Assembly: GCF_900609065.1 (NCBI RefSeq)
Contig: NZ_UXAU01000029.1
Span: forward strand, 1-64,000
Reading direction: 5' to 3'
Source: Arthrobacter ulcerisalmonis
GTDB taxonomy: Bacteria > Actinomycetota > Actinomycetes > Actinomycetales > Micrococcaceae
Length of the DNA: 64,000 bases
Each line of letters begins with the position of its first letter. Position 1 is the stretch's first letter. Positions 17,980 to 26,922 of the stretch are shown piece by piece. A program made the position numbers and the translations under genes. The notes beneath the pieces were generated by a model. That model was given only the letters and a program-made list of their open reading frames with translations, was not told the origin of the DNA and did not search any database.

Positions 17980-19068
17980 ATGACTACTTTGATTGACGCC
18001 CCCGCGGACGCGGACGGCGCGCTGCCCGGCCCCAAAAAGGCTTCGGGTGGCGGACTCGGCCAATACATCCTGATCAGGTTCCTGCTGATCTTTCCCACCA
18101 TCTTCATCCTGGTCACCATGGTGTTCTTCCTGATGAGGATTACCGGTGACCCCATCACCGCAGCACTGGGTGGCCGGCTGCCCCCAGAACAACTCCAGGA
18201 ACGCATCCACGCTGCCGGCTATGACCGGCCCATCTTCGTCCAGTACTTCGAGTACCTGGGCCAACTCCTGACCGGCAACTTTGGCACCACCCTTTCGGAT
18301 AACCGCAAAGTGACCGAAATGCTCGGCACGTACGGCTCGGCAACGCTGGAACTGAGCATCAATGCCCTGATCGTGGCGCTTCTGGTGGGCATTCCGCTCG
18401 GCATGCTGGCCGCTCACCGGCGTGATCATGTCCCGGACGCTATCCTTCGGGTCTTCGCCATCCTTTGCTATGCCACGCCCGTCTTTTTTGCCGGCTTGCT
18501 GCTTAAGCTCACCTTCTCGGTGTGGCTCGGCTGGCTGCCGGTGGCAGGCCGCGCCAAGACGTCCAGCGAACTCGCCCTGACAGCGTTGGAAGGGCCCACC
18601 GGAATTTATTGGCTGGACGCCATCCGGAGCGGAAACATGGCAGCGCTGGGGGATGTCATGGCACACTCGGTCCTGCCCGCCGTGGCACTGGGACTGCTGA
18701 CGGCTGGGATTTTCCTCCGCCTGGTCCGCACCAACGTCATCGGCACCCTCGGCCGGGACTATGTGGAGGCCGGCAGGTCCCGGGGAGTCAGCGAGTACCG
18801 GCTGGTGACTAAGCACGCCTACAAACCGGCGCTCATCCCCATCATCACCGTGATGGGCCTGCAGATCGCCGTCATGCTGGGTGGCGCCGTCCTCACGGAG
18901 AAAACGTTCGAATGGAAAGGCCTCGGCTTCCAGCTCGCCACTTACCTGACTGCCCGTGACTTCGTGGCTGTGCAGGGCATCGTGGTGCTCCTGGCCGTCA
19001 TCGTCGCCATGACCAACTTCATCGTGGACATCATTGCCGCGCTGATTGACCCGCGCGTGAGGTACTGA
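17980..19068 (+). CDS. Peptide ABC transporter permease, DppB type
   Basis: The 362-residue inner-membrane protein is a DppB/OppB permease. After a 27-residue cytoplasmic tail the first helix (RFLLIFPTIFILVTMVFFLM) leads to the conserved extracellular segment TGDPITAALGG. Five further helices follow. The EAA coupling loop lies around YVEAGRSRGVSEYRLVTKHA (about 264-283), which contacts the ATPase. The ATG at 17980 has AGGTGATCC ahead. It lies two bases before the DppC-type gene, so the two half-permeases are made together. Confidence 0.93.
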   Translation: MTTLIDAPADADGALPGPKKASGGGLGQYILIRFLLIFPTIFILVTMVFFLMRITGDPITAALGGRLPPEQLQERIHAAGYDRPIFVQYFEYLGQLLTGNFGTTLSDNRKVTEMLGTYGSATLELSINALIVALLVGIPLGMLAAHRRDHVPDAILRVFAILCYATPVFFAGLLLKLTFSVWLGWLPVAGRAKTSSELALTALEGPTGIYWLDAIRSGNMAALGDVMAHSVLPAVALGLLTAGIFLRLVRTNVIGTLGRDYVEAGRSRGVSEYRLVTKHAYKPALIPIITVMGLQIAVMLGGAVLTEKTFEWKGLGFQLATYLTARDFVAVQGIVVLLAVIVAMTNFIVDIIAALIDPRVRY

Positions 19069-19070
19069 TC

Positions 19071-20132
19071 ATGAGCACCGACATTTCCGCACCCCATATC
19101 AATCCGCGGGCATCCTTCCTCCGGAAACTGCCCGTCGTTTCGCACGTGGCCCGCAGCGTGGGGTTGCAGCGGTCCATGCTCGTGATCGGCCTGGTGCTGA
19201 CCGGCATCTTCCTGCTCACGGCCATCCTTGCCCCCTTGATTGCACCGTTCGGTTTTTCGCAGCTCTCCGACGCGGAGGGTAGCTTCCCCACCCAGCAGGC
19301 GCCCGGGGGCAAACACCTCCTGGGCACCACCGTGGGTGGCTACGACGTCTTGTCCCGCGTGATCTGGGGTACCCAGACGGCGCTGCTGGTCATCGTGGTG
19401 GCAGTAGCACTGTCGATCTTTGCCGGCGTCATCCTGGGCCTGGTCAGCGGCTACCTGGGTGGCTGGCTGGACAGGGTCTTGGTGGTGGTGGCTGACGCCG
19501 TGTACGCCTTTCCGTCCCTGCTTGTGGCCATCGTCATGGCGATCGTGATCAGTGGTGGCCAGTCCAGCCTGTTCGGCGGTGTGATGGCAGCGGCCACCTC
19601 CATCACCGTGGTGTTCATCCCGCAGTATTTCCGGGTGATCAGGGCCGAAACCATCCGTCTCAAGGCTGAGCCGTTCGTGGAATCAGCCAAGGTGGTGGGT
19701 GCCTCCAATGTCAGGATCATCACCCGGCACATCTACCGGAACGCCACCCGGACGCTGCCGTTGATCTTCACCCTGAATGCCTCCGAAGCCATCCTGACGC
19801 TGGCAGCCCTGGGCTTCCTCGGCTTCGGCATCGAACCAAGCTCGGCGGCTGAGTGGGGCTTCGACCTGAACAAGGCGCTCTCGGACACAACGTCCGGAAT
19901 CTGGTGGACCGGCCTGTTCCCCGGCCTGGCCATCGTCTGGACCGTCCTGGGGTTGACCCTGGTGGGCGAAAGCATCAATGACCTCAACGACCCCCGGCTG
20001 CGGGGCCGCAAACGGGCCCGCGGCGGGGCACCAACCCCCACGGCAACGCCGTCGGCTGCCACCGCCGCAGGCGAGCACGCAACGGGAGATTCTGCTGCAG
20101 GAGAGTCAGCAGCAGAAGGAAGGACACCATGA
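19071..20132 (+). CDS. Peptide ABC transporter permease, DppC type
   Basis: The 353-residue protein is the DppC/OppC partner permease. The N-terminal OppC_N segment with a first helix (MLVIGLVLTGIFLLTAILAP) precedes the periplasmic GKHLLGTTVGGYDVLSRVIWG motif. The transport domain contains the coupling loop FVESAKVVGASNVRIITRHI (about 203-222). The last 35 residues are a low-complexity Ala/Thr/Gly tail, unlike most family members. Its stop overlaps the ATG of the ATPase gene by four bases (ATGA), indicating translational coupling. Confidence 0.93.
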   Translation: MSTDISAPHINPRASFLRKLPVVSHVARSVGLQRSMLVIGLVLTGIFLLTAILAPLIAPFGFSQLSDAEGSFPTQQAPGGKHLLGTTVGGYDVLSRVIWGTQTALLVIVVAVALSIFAGVILGLVSGYLGGWLDRVLVVVADAVYAFPSLLVAIVMAIVISGGQSSLFGGVMAAATSITVVFIPQYFRVIRAETIRLKAEPFVESAKVVGASNVRIITRHIYRNATRTLPLIFTLNASEAILTLAALGFLGFGIEPSSAAEWGFDLNKALSDTTSGIWWTGLFPGLAIVWTVLGLTLVGESINDLNDPRLRGRKRARGGAPTPTATPSAATAAGEHATGDSAAGESAAEGRTP

Positions 20133-21844
20133 GTACCCAACGGGGCGCCGCAACACCACTGCCCACCAACGCAGGCCACCCGGTGCTGGACATTGAGAAC
20201 CTGCAGGTTACCTTTGCCACGGACGGCGGTGATGTCAGGGCGGTCAAGGATGTCAGCCTGCAGGTTCGGGCTGGCGAAGTCCTCGCCATCGTGGGGGAGT
20301 CCGGGTCAGGGAAGACCGTCACCGCCAAGACCATCCTGGGCCTGCTGCCCGAGACGGCGACCCAGTCCGGTGCGGTGCTGATCAACGGCACCAACATCAT
20401 CAGTGTCAGCCCCGCCAGGTTGCGCCAGATCAGGGGCAGGGACGTGGCCATGGTCTTCCAGGAACCGTCCACTGCCCTGAACCCGGTGTTCACGGTGGGC
20501 TGGCAGATTGCTGAGGGAATCCGGGCGCACGCCAACAAGGAGAGCGGCAAGCGGATTTCAGGCCGCGAAGCCAAAGCCCGTGCCGTCGAGGCGCTGCGCA
20601 AGGTAGGCATCCCGGACCCGGAGAAGCGAGTCAATTACTACCCGCACCAGTTCTCCGGCGGCCAGAAGCAGCGCGTCGTCATCGCCGCAGCCCTGGCGTT
20701 GAACCCCGGACTGATCGTGGCCGATGAACCCACCACCGCGTTGGACGTCACGGTCCAGGCAGAAATCCTGGAACTCCTCCGCGAGTTGCGGGATACGTAC
20801 GGGACGTCGATCGTGCTGATCACGCACAACATGGGCGTGGTGGCTGACCTGGCCGACAGGGTGGTGGTCATGTACCAGGGCGACATCGTGGAGGAAGCAA
20901 CAGCCAAAACGTTGTTCGCTGAGCCTCGCCAGGACTACACCCGCAAGCTCCTGGCAGCCGTCCCCCACCTGGGCAGGAACTCGGCGTCAGCCTCGTTGAC
21001 CAGCCGCGCCCACCAGGACGCGGAAGTCCTGGTGGCTGCGGAGAACCTGAGTATCGAATATCCCGGCCGGCTTGGCACCCCGGCGTTCAAGGCCGTGGAC
21101 GGCGTCAGTTTTACCCTGTCCAGGGGTGAAGTGTTTGGCCTGGTGGGCGAGTCTGGTTCGGGCAAGACCACCATCGGCCGCGCCATTGCCGGGTTGAACA
21201 AGACAACAGGCGGCAGCCTGAAGGTACTGGGCTACGAGATGCTGGGCATGCGGGAAAAAACGTTCAAACCGCTCCGCAAGGACATCGGGTTCGTTTTCCA
21301 GGACCCTGCGGCGTCCTTCAACCCGCAACTGACTATTGGTGATTGCATCGCCGAGCCCATGGTGATCCATACCAAGCCGAGCCCGGCGCAGGCGCGCAAA
21401 CGCGTGGCTGAACTGCTGGAGTCAGTCCAGTTGCCGGCGTCGTACGCGGCACGTTACCCGCACGAACTCTCCGGCGGGCAGCGGCAGCGGGCCTCCCTGG
21501 CGCGGGCACTCAGCCTGAACCCACGGCTTCTGATTGCTGACGAGCCCACGTCGGCCCTTGACGTTTCGGTGCAGGCGAAAGTGCTGGACTTGTTCAAGGA
21601 GATCCAGGCCGAGTTTGGTTTCGCCTGCCTGTTCATTAGTCACGACCTCGCCGTGGTGGACATCCTCTCGCAATGGGTGGGGGTGCTCTACAAGGGCAAA
21701 CTGGTGGAACAGGGGATTGGCAACCAGATCATGGGCGATCCGCAGCACGATTACACCAAGCGGCTGATCGCGTCGCTGCCGGTGCCTGATCCAGCGGAGC
21801 AGGCCCGACGGCGGCAGGAAAACCGGGCGCTGCTCGGCATCTGA
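20129..21844 (+). CDS. Dipeptide/oligopeptide ABC transporter ATPase, fused DppD-DppF
   Basis: The 571-residue protein contains two complete ABC ATPase domains in one chain, each with GESGSGKT Walker A (about residues 54-61 and 340-347). The signature motifs are QFSGGQKQRVVIAAAL and ELSGGQRQRASLARAL, and the Walker B motifs are LIVADEPTTALDVT and LLIADEPTSALDVS. Each half ends with the OppD/F-type C-terminal extension (DYTRKLLAAVPHL, DYTKRLIASLPVPDP). In many bacteria these are separate dppD and dppF genes; the fusion is common in actinobacteria. It powers uptake through the two permeases encoded just upstream. A hairpin follows the stop. Confidence 0.95.
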   Translation: MSTQRGAATPLPTNAGHPVLDIENLQVTFATDGGDVRAVKDVSLQVRAGEVLAIVGESGSGKTVTAKTILGLLPETATQSGAVLINGTNIISVSPARLRQIRGRDVAMVFQEPSTALNPVFTVGWQIAEGIRAHANKESGKRISGREAKARAVEALRKVGIPDPEKRVNYYPHQFSGGQKQRVVIAAALALNPGLIVADEPTTALDVTVQAEILELLRELRDTYGTSIVLITHNMGVVADLADRVVVMYQGDIVEEATAKTLFAEPRQDYTRKLLAAVPHLGRNSASASLTSRAHQDAEVLVAAENLSIEYPGRLGTPAFKAVDGVSFTLSRGEVFGLVGESGSGKTTIGRAIAGLNKTTGGSLKVLGYEMLGMREKTFKPLRKDIGFVFQDPAASFNPQLTIGDCIAEPMVIHTKPSPAQARKRVAELLESVQLPASYAARYPHELSGGQRQRASLARALSLNPRLLIADEPTSALDVSVQAKVLDLFKEIQAEFGFACLFISHDLAVVDILSQWVGVLYKGKLVEQGIGNQIMGDPQHDYTKRLIASLPVPDPAEQARRRQENRALLGI

Positions 21845-21861
21845 GGTGTGGTGGTTTGGGT

Positions 21862-21894
21862 CCGTCGGCGCCGGCAAATATGCGGCGCCGACGG
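21862..21894 (+). terminator. Terminator-like hairpin after the peptide importer operon
   Basis: CCGTCGGCGCC and its exact reverse complement form an 11-bp stem with an 11-base loop, 17 bases after the ATPase stop. No T tract follows. Confidence 0.7.
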
Positions 21895-21903
21895 TCCCGG
21901 CCA

Positions 21904-21909
21904 TAGACT
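21904..21909 (+). promoter_or_regulatory. -10 element TAGACT for a leaderless chorismate mutase mRNA
   Basis: TAGACT ends six bases before the ATG at 21916, leaving no room for a ribosome site. This spacing predicts that transcription starts at the ATG. No -35 element is evident because the preceding terminator stem occupies that position. Confidence 0.5.
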
Positions 21910-21915
21910 GGGACC

Positions 21916-22323
21916 ATGACGCAGCACACTCCCGGCGCTCCAGGCGCCGACGACTTTGACCCCACCGCAAGTTCCCTCACCGGGCACGTGGACAACTCCG
22001 TTATGGCAGAACTGCTGTCCATCCGCTCGAGTATCGACAACATTGACGCCACGTTGGTATACCTCTTGGCGGAGCGTTTCAAGGCAACGCAGAAGGTGGG
22101 TTTCCTCAAGGCCAACCATCGGCTGCCCGCCGGTGACCCAGGGCGCGAGTCAGCCCAGATTTCACGGCTGCGGCGGCTGGCCGAGGATGCGCACCTGGAC
22201 CCGTCGTTCGCGGAGAAGTTCCTGAATTTCATCATCGACGAAGTCATCCGGCACCATGAAGCCATCGCGGAGGACCATCAGGCCGCCGCGGCGTCCAACG
22301 GCCAGGCCGTCGGCGGCGCATGA
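21916..22323 (+). CDS. Chorismate mutase (AroQ type, monofunctional)
   Basis: The 135-residue helical protein has the AroQ/CM_2 pattern: LLSIRSSIDNIDATLVYLLAERFKATQKVGFLKA (about 32-65) with the active-site Arg and Lys positions. A second helix (SRLRRLAEDAHLDPSFAEKFLNFIIDEVIRHH) follows. It converts chorismate to prephenate for phenylalanine and tyrosine synthesis. Short monofunctional forms like this usually work with a DAHP synthase partner, which is not encoded here. Its stop overlaps the next gene's ATG by four bases. The first 25 residues are a nonconserved extension. Confidence 0.9.
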   Translation: MTQHTPGAPGADDFDPTASSLTGHVDNSVMAELLSIRSSIDNIDATLVYLLAERFKATQKVGFLKANHRLPAGDPGRESAQISRLRRLAEDAHLDPSFAEKFLNFIIDEVIRHHEAIAEDHQAAAASNGQAVGGA

Positions 22324-23402
22324 GGACAACGCGGCAAGAAGGCAGGCCCGACGGCGGCCCAGGCGCCCAGGCGTCAATGCCGGTGCCGGCGCCGCCGCCA
22401 GCCGAGGTGACTGCTACCGCCGCTGGCCCCTGGCCGGGGACGGATCCGGTTGAGGCCGCCCGGATCATCCGTGGCGAACTGGGCAGCCCACACCTGCCGT
22501 TCCTGGCGGAACTGCCGGATCGCGGGATTGGCTCGGATGCCTTGGGCCGCACAGCAGCTCTCCTGACCGAGATGGCCGTCGATGTCCAGCCACACGGGTG
22601 GCGCTTGGTAGACAGGCCGGGCAAGGACATGCGCCGGGCGCTCTCCGCCCTCGCGACCGATATTAACGTCTTAGCTGACGTTGCGGGCGTGGAGGACGTC
22701 TCTGCCGCCGAGCTCAAAGTGCAACTGGTGGGTCCGCTCAGCCTGGCCGCCGGGCTGCACCTGCATAACGGCGAACGCGCGCTGATCGACCACGGTGCCC
22801 GCCGGGACATTGCCGAGTCCCTAGCTGCCAGTATGGCCGGCTACCTATCCCGGGTTGCTGCAGCCGTTCCGGGTGCCCGGCTGGTGGTGCAGCTTGACGA
22901 GCCGGATATCGCCGCGATCCTGGGCGGCACCATTCCCACCTCCAGTGGCTACCGGACCCTCAGGTCTGTCTCCGCTACCGAGGCGCGCGAGTCGTGGCAG
23001 CTGGTGATAGCTGCCTTGCGGGCGGCGGGCGCGGCGGAAATTGTTATCTCCATCCCTGAAGTCGAAGCCCCTTTTGAACAGATTCTTGCCGCCGGTGCCG
23101 ACGGCATCGCCGTGCCATTGAAGGCGTTGACCGCCCGGCAGTGGGAGCATCTTGCCGGTGCCGTGGAGTCGGGGAAACGGGTATGGGCAGGGGTCCTCGA
23201 CGCCGGCGCCCCACTGCCACGGGTGGCGCAGTGCGTGGAAACGATGTGGCAGCCCTGGCATCGGGTGGGCCTGCCAGCCACCGCGTTGGGCAGCGTCCGG
23301 GTCACCCCCGTGGCTGGAACCGTCAGCCGGACACCGGCGCAGGCCACGGCCGTGTTGGGCAGACTCACACAGGTGGCGGATGGCCTGAACCAGCTGGCCT
23401 GA
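22320..23402 (+). CDS. MetE-fold protein (Rv3015c-like), probably not a true methionine synthase
   Basis: The 360-residue protein resembles the C-terminal barrel of cobalamin-independent methionine synthase and is usually annotated as such. The barrel segment VVQLDEPDIAAIL (QLDEPD at 191-196) is conserved. The zinc ligands of MetE are not: the His-x-Cys segment is replaced around IVISIPEVEAPFEQI, and the region corresponding to NPDCGLKTR reads TPVAGTVSR without cysteine. Catalysis of homocysteine methylation by the known mechanism is therefore unlikely. It is translationally coupled to chorismate mutase. An ATG at 22377 would drop a disordered 19-residue N-terminus. Function unknown. Confidence 0.8.
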   Translation: MRTTRQEGRPDGGPGAQASMPVPAPPPAEVTATAAGPWPGTDPVEAARIIRGELGSPHLPFLAELPDRGIGSDALGRTAALLTEMAVDVQPHGWRLVDRPGKDMRRALSALATDINVLADVAGVEDVSAAELKVQLVGPLSLAAGLHLHNGERALIDHGARRDIAESLAASMAGYLSRVAAAVPGARLVVQLDEPDIAAILGGTIPTSSGYRTLRSVSATEARESWQLVIAALRAAGAAEIVISIPEVEAPFEQILAAGADGIAVPLKALTARQWEHLAGAVESGKRVWAGVLDAGAPLPRVAQCVETMWQPWHRVGLPATALGSVRVTPVAGTVSRTPAQATAVLGRLTQVADGLNQLA

Positions 23403-23406
23403 ACCG

Positions 23407-24129
23407 TCAGACCCGATCTTCCCAGCGGTCGGGTTGCGCGTAGCGGGGGAGGAACCCCTGGGCTGAGCTGCCGCCAACGTAGGGCCGCAGCCGGTAGTCA
23501 AAGCTGCCTGCATAGACAAGGACCACGCCGAGCTGCGGCTGGATGACCTTCACCTGGATCCGGTGCTTACCGGCGTCGCCGTCCTGGGGCTCCCACCACT
23601 GCTGCGCGTAGGCTTTGGCGTCAAGGGCTGCCGGGAGCGGCAGTCGGAGCGCGCCCAGGAAAAGCCTCGATGTCTCCGAGATGCCACGTAGCCTGCCATC
23701 GGTGGTGACGCTGAGATTCAGGTCCGTCACGATCCTGCGGTAGCGGCCCACGTAGTCCACCAGTTGGGTCGGAGCTGTGGCCGTGGCTGTTTTGGCGACG
23801 CTGGTGGTGTCCTGGAAGATCCGAGTCCTGCCGGGGAACCGGATTTCGCGTCGTGCCGTCAGGCTCGAGCGGCCAAAAGGGTCCAGATGAGCGTGGTTCT
23901 CGATCCGGAACGGAATTCCTTCACCGTACTCAGGGAAAAACGCTTCTTCGTCGCCGGTCAGGCGGAGCAGGGGACGCAACCACTTCTGTTGGCAGCCCAC
24001 CACATCGAAGGTACCTTCGCCCACACCGTAGTGTCCGGAGCCTGGCGCCAGGGAAAAGTAGTCCTGCAGTTCAGGCTGCAGCCTGCCAAAATCAGCGCCC
24101 AGGGACTGGCGGTAGATGGGAACGTTCAT
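23407..24129 (-). CDS. DUF4166 domain protein
   Basis: The 240-residue protein fits the DUF4166 family: MNVPIYRQSLGADFGRLQPEL at the start, the GEGTFDV segment, then beta-rich sequence with IPFRIENHAHLDPFGR and REIRFPGRTRIFQDT. I know of no demonstrated function for the family; in some bacteria it is fused to or near NAD-dependent epimerases. No signal peptide or membrane helix is present. The start is unambiguous because GGAGGAGG precedes the ATG by five bases. It converges on the MetE-like gene with only four bases between stops and stands back to back with mtrA. Confidence 0.75.
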   Translation of the reverse strand: MNVPIYRQSLGADFGRLQPELQDYFSLAPGSGHYGVGEGTFDVVGCQQKWLRPLLRLTGDEEAFFPEYGEGIPFRIENHAHLDPFGRSSLTARREIRFPGRTRIFQDTTSVAKTATATAPTQLVDYVGRYRRIVTDLNLSVTTDGRLRGISETSRLFLGALRLPLPAALDAKAYAQQWWEPQDGDAGKHRIQVKVIQPQLGVVLVYAGSFDYRLRPYVGGSSAQGFLPRYAQPDRWEDRV

Positions 24130-24320
24130 GAATCCTCCTCCGTTGCCTGCAACAGATGTCCAATCTACCGGCCACCGCAGGTCAGCGGACCCAGAATCGA
24201 ACGGGAGTCACCACCTTGGCCGTGTGGTGCCGCGCCGGTGGGCGTCGCAGCGGAGATTTTCCGCCATGCCGTAAATCGGCCAGCACGACAAAGCGCCCCT
24301 TGATAAGGGAATATATAACT

Positions 24321-24995
24321 ATGAAGGCACGCATTCTGGTGGTAGACGATGACGAAGCGCTGGCCGAAATGATTGGAATTGTTCTCCGCAATGACGGTTT
24401 CGAGCCGGTCTTTTGCGCCGACGGCGCCCAGGCGCTCGATATTTTCCGTTCTTCGCGCCCCGACCTGGTTCTCCTGGACCTCATGCTGCCTGGAATGGAT
24501 GGCATTGAGGTCTGCCGCCTGATCAGGGCTGAGTCAGATGTGCCCATTGTGATGCTGACGGCGAAAGCCGACACGTCCGACGTCGTTCGCGGCCTGGAAT
24601 CCGGTGCTGACGATTACGTGCCGAAACCGTTCAAACCGGCGGAGCTCGTGGCGCGCGTCCGTGCGCGGCTTCGCCCCGGCGACCAAAAGGCCCCCGAGAC
24701 CCTGCGAATCGCGGACATCACCATCGACGTCGCCGGCCACATTGTGAGCCGCGGCAGCGAACGGATCTCCCTGACGCCTTTGGAATTCGACCTCCTCGTG
24801 GCGCTGGCGCGCAAACCGTGGCAGGTGTTCACCCGCGAGCTGCTCCTCGAACAGGTCTGGGGCTACCGGCACGCCGCCGATACCCGGCTGGTCAACGTCC
24901 ATGTGCAGCGCCTTCGGTCCAAGATCGAACAGGATCCCGAAGCCCCTGAGGTGGTTTTGACAGTGCGTGGTGTCGGCTATAAAGCAGGCGCCTGA
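24321..24995 (+). CDS. mtrA: Response regulator MtrA (OmpR family)
   Basis: The 224-residue OmpR-type regulator is MtrA, the essential actinobacterial regulator of cell division, cell wall hydrolases and development. The receiver domain (1-115) has VVDDDEAL, the phosphoacceptor Asp53 in LVLLDLMLPGMDG and the switch Lys in DYVPKPFKPAEL. The winged-helix DNA-binding domain (about 130-222) ends VQRLRSKIEQDPEAPEVVLTV followed by RGVGYKAGA. The ATG at 24321 has AAGGGA ten bases upstream. mtrB starts inside its 3' end. The gene order mtrA-mtrB-lpqB matches Rv3246c-Rv3244c. Confidence 0.96.
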   Translation: MKARILVVDDDEALAEMIGIVLRNDGFEPVFCADGAQALDIFRSSRPDLVLLDLMLPGMDGIEVCRLIRAESDVPIVMLTAKADTSDVVRGLESGADDYVPKPFKPAELVARVRARLRPGDQKAPETLRIADITIDVAGHIVSRGSERISLTPLEFDLLVALARKPWQVFTRELLLEQVWGYRHAADTRLVNVHVQRLRSKIEQDPEAPEVVLTVRGVGYKAGA

Positions 24996-26922
24996 ACCCC
25001 GTGAGAACCCCGGCGAACCTGATTCTGAGCGTTCGCCGGTAGTTGGCGAGCCGGAAAACCCGTCCAGCATCCGCACTGGCCCCGATACCCCTGTAGCGGA
25101 ATCGCCGCCCGAGCCGGCCAACGGAACTTTGGTGCCCAGCTTGCCCCGTCTCGCGTTCGGCGCGCGGATCTGGCGGCGCCGGGCCACCATTGTGGGCCTG
25201 CGCGTACTGCGCCTGGTGGGGACGGGAGTCCGCAAGTTCCTGCCCGGCGTGCGCTACCTGGGCCGCGCCCTGCACCGCCGGTGGCGGCGGTCCTTGCAGT
25301 TCCGCACCGTCCTGACCACCCTGATGCTCGCCGTCGTCGCCCTGGCAGTCGTGGGCGCTTACCTGTCCAACCAGATCGCCAATAATCTGTTCCAGGAGCG
25401 GCTCACGCAGGCCGAATCGGAGACCCGTTACAACGTCAAACAGGTCCAGGAAACGTTCGACGGCGCGCAGGTCACCGATCAGTCGTCCGTGATCACCCTG
25501 GTCTACGACACGCTCAATGCCGTGGAAGGGCGCGGCTCCGTCATCCAACGACGGTATGTTTTCGAAGCGAAACCCGAGCAGACCAAGCCTAGAAACCGCT
25601 GGGTTGAATCCCGCGCGTCCGATCAGCTCACCGTCAGCGTGATCCCACCGGACCTGCGCAAGGAAGTTCAGAATTCCGGGAAGGATCAATATTGGGCCTC
25701 CACGGTGATTCCCGTGGGCACCGAGGACCGGCCAGGCATTGCGGTGGGAAACCTGGTCACGTTCAACGGCACGGTGTACGAGCTCTACCTAATCTACGAC
25801 CTCAATACCGCCCAGCAGACCCTCGACGAGATTCAAGGCGTGTTGTGGGCTGGCGGCGCCGGGCTGGTGCTGCTTATCGGTGCCGTGGCCTGGTACGTGA
25901 CCCGCAACGTGGTCAGCCCCGTCAGTCACGCCGCGATGGTGTCTGAGAAGCTGGCCGCCGGTCAACTGCAGGAACGGATGGTGGTGCGCGGCGAGGATGA
26001 AGTGGCCCGGCTAGGGGCGTCCTTCAACCACATGGCCGCCAGCCTGCAGGAGCAGATCACCCAGCTCGCCACCCTTTCCCAGATGCAACAGCGTTTCGTC
26101 TCTGACGTCTCCCATGAACTCCGGACCCCGCTCACCACGGTCCGGATGGCGGCCGAAGTCCTCTATGATGCCCGGGACGATTTCGATCCCATCAACAAGC
26201 GCTCGGCAGAACTGCTCTACAACCAGGTGGAGCGGTTCCAGTCGCTGCTCTCCGACCTGCTGGAAATTTCGCGATTCGATGCCGGGGTGGCAATGCTCGA
26301 CGCCGAGGCTGAGGACATTCTGCAGGTGGTGGCCCACGTCATTGAAGGCGCAGCCCCGGTTGCCGCCGATTACGGCTCGGAACTGATCCTGCGGGCCCCG
26401 GCCGAACCGGTCATTGTCGACATGGACGCCCGTCGCATCGACAGGATCCTTCGTAACCTGATCCTCAACGCAGTGGAACACGGCGAGGGGAAACCAGTGG
26501 TCATCACTGTGGCCGTGGGCGAAACCGCTGTTGGCATCGCGGTGCGGGACTATGGCCTGGGGATGGAAACCGCCGAAGCCGCCCGCGTGTTCGACAGGTT
26601 CTGGCGAGCAGATCCAGCACGTGCCCGGACCACGGGTGGCAGTGGGCTGGGTCTTTCCATCGCTATGGAAGATACGAAACTCCACAACGGCTGGCTCCAG
26701 GCCTGGGGTCGCAAGGGCACAGGAGCCAATTTTCGGCTCACGGTGCCGCTGCGACAGGGGGACGAGATTGAATCTTCACCCGTGCAGCTCGAACCTGAAG
26801 ATACCCTGGCGCCAGGGCAGCCGGGCAACGTCCCGCGCGAATCAGACACCAAAAACAGCCTGTTCCTGGCCTCGGGTGCAAGCAAGGCCGCGACGGCCAC
26901 CCAACCAAAGGAGACACCGTGA
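24967..26922 (+). CDS. mtrB: Sensor histidine kinase MtrB
   Basis: The 651-residue kinase is the MtrA partner. A basic cytoplasmic N-terminus is followed by a first transmembrane helix ([20 protein letters not shown]), an extracytoplasmic sensor loop of about 170 residues and a second helix ([19 protein letters not shown]). The HAMP domain, the HisKA box with phosphoacceptor His383 ([13 protein letters not shown]) and an HATPase_c domain ([22 protein letters not shown]) complete it. The C-terminal 60 residues are disordered. The GTG at 24967 overlaps mtrA by 29 bases; other starts further in are possible. It overlaps lpqB by four bases. LpqB is known to modulate MtrB in mycobacteria. Confidence 0.95.
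   Translation: MVSAIKQAPEPRENPGEPDSERSPVVGEPENPSSIRTGPDTPVAESPPEPANGTLVPSLPRLAFGARIWRRRATIVGLRVLRLVGTGVRKFLPGVRYLGRALHRRWRRSLQFRTVLTTLMLAVVALAVVGAYLSNQIANNLFQERLTQAESETRYNVKQVQETFDGAQVTDQSSVITLVYDTLNAVEGRGSVIQRRYVFEAKPEQTKPRNRWVESRASDQLTVSVIPPDLRKEVQNSGKDQYWASTVIPVGTEDRPGIAVGNLVTFNGTVYELYLIYDLNTAQQTLDEIQGVLWAGGAGLVLLIGAVAWYVTRNVVSPVSHAAMVSEKLAAGQLQERMVVRGEDEVARLGASFNHMAASLQEQITQLATLSQMQQRFVSDVSHELRTPLTTVRMAAEVLYDARDDFDPINKRSAELLYNQVERFQSLLSDLLEISRFDAGVAMLDAEAEDILQVVAHVIEGAAPVAADYGSELILRAPAEPVIVDMDARRIDRILRNLILNAVEHGEGKPVVITVAVGETAVGIAVRDYGLGMETAEAARVFDRFWRADPARARTTGGSGLGLSIAMEDTKLHNGWLQAWGRKGTGANFRLTVPLRQGDEIESSPVQLEPEDTLAPGQPGNVPRESDTKNSLFLASGASKAATATQPKETP

Noticed and set aside
20129..21844. 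Two internal ABC domains as evidence of a gene duplication or assembly join
   Set aside because: The halves are distinct DppD- and DppF-type sequences, and such fusions are common in actinobacteria.
24175..24262. tRNA-like sequence on the minus strand (CCCGTTCGATTCTGGG, like a T arm)
   Set aside because: The TTCGATT loop fits, but the stem has a C-T mismatch. There is no matching 5' acceptor strand, D arm or anticodon arm at the right distances, so it is a chance resemblance.
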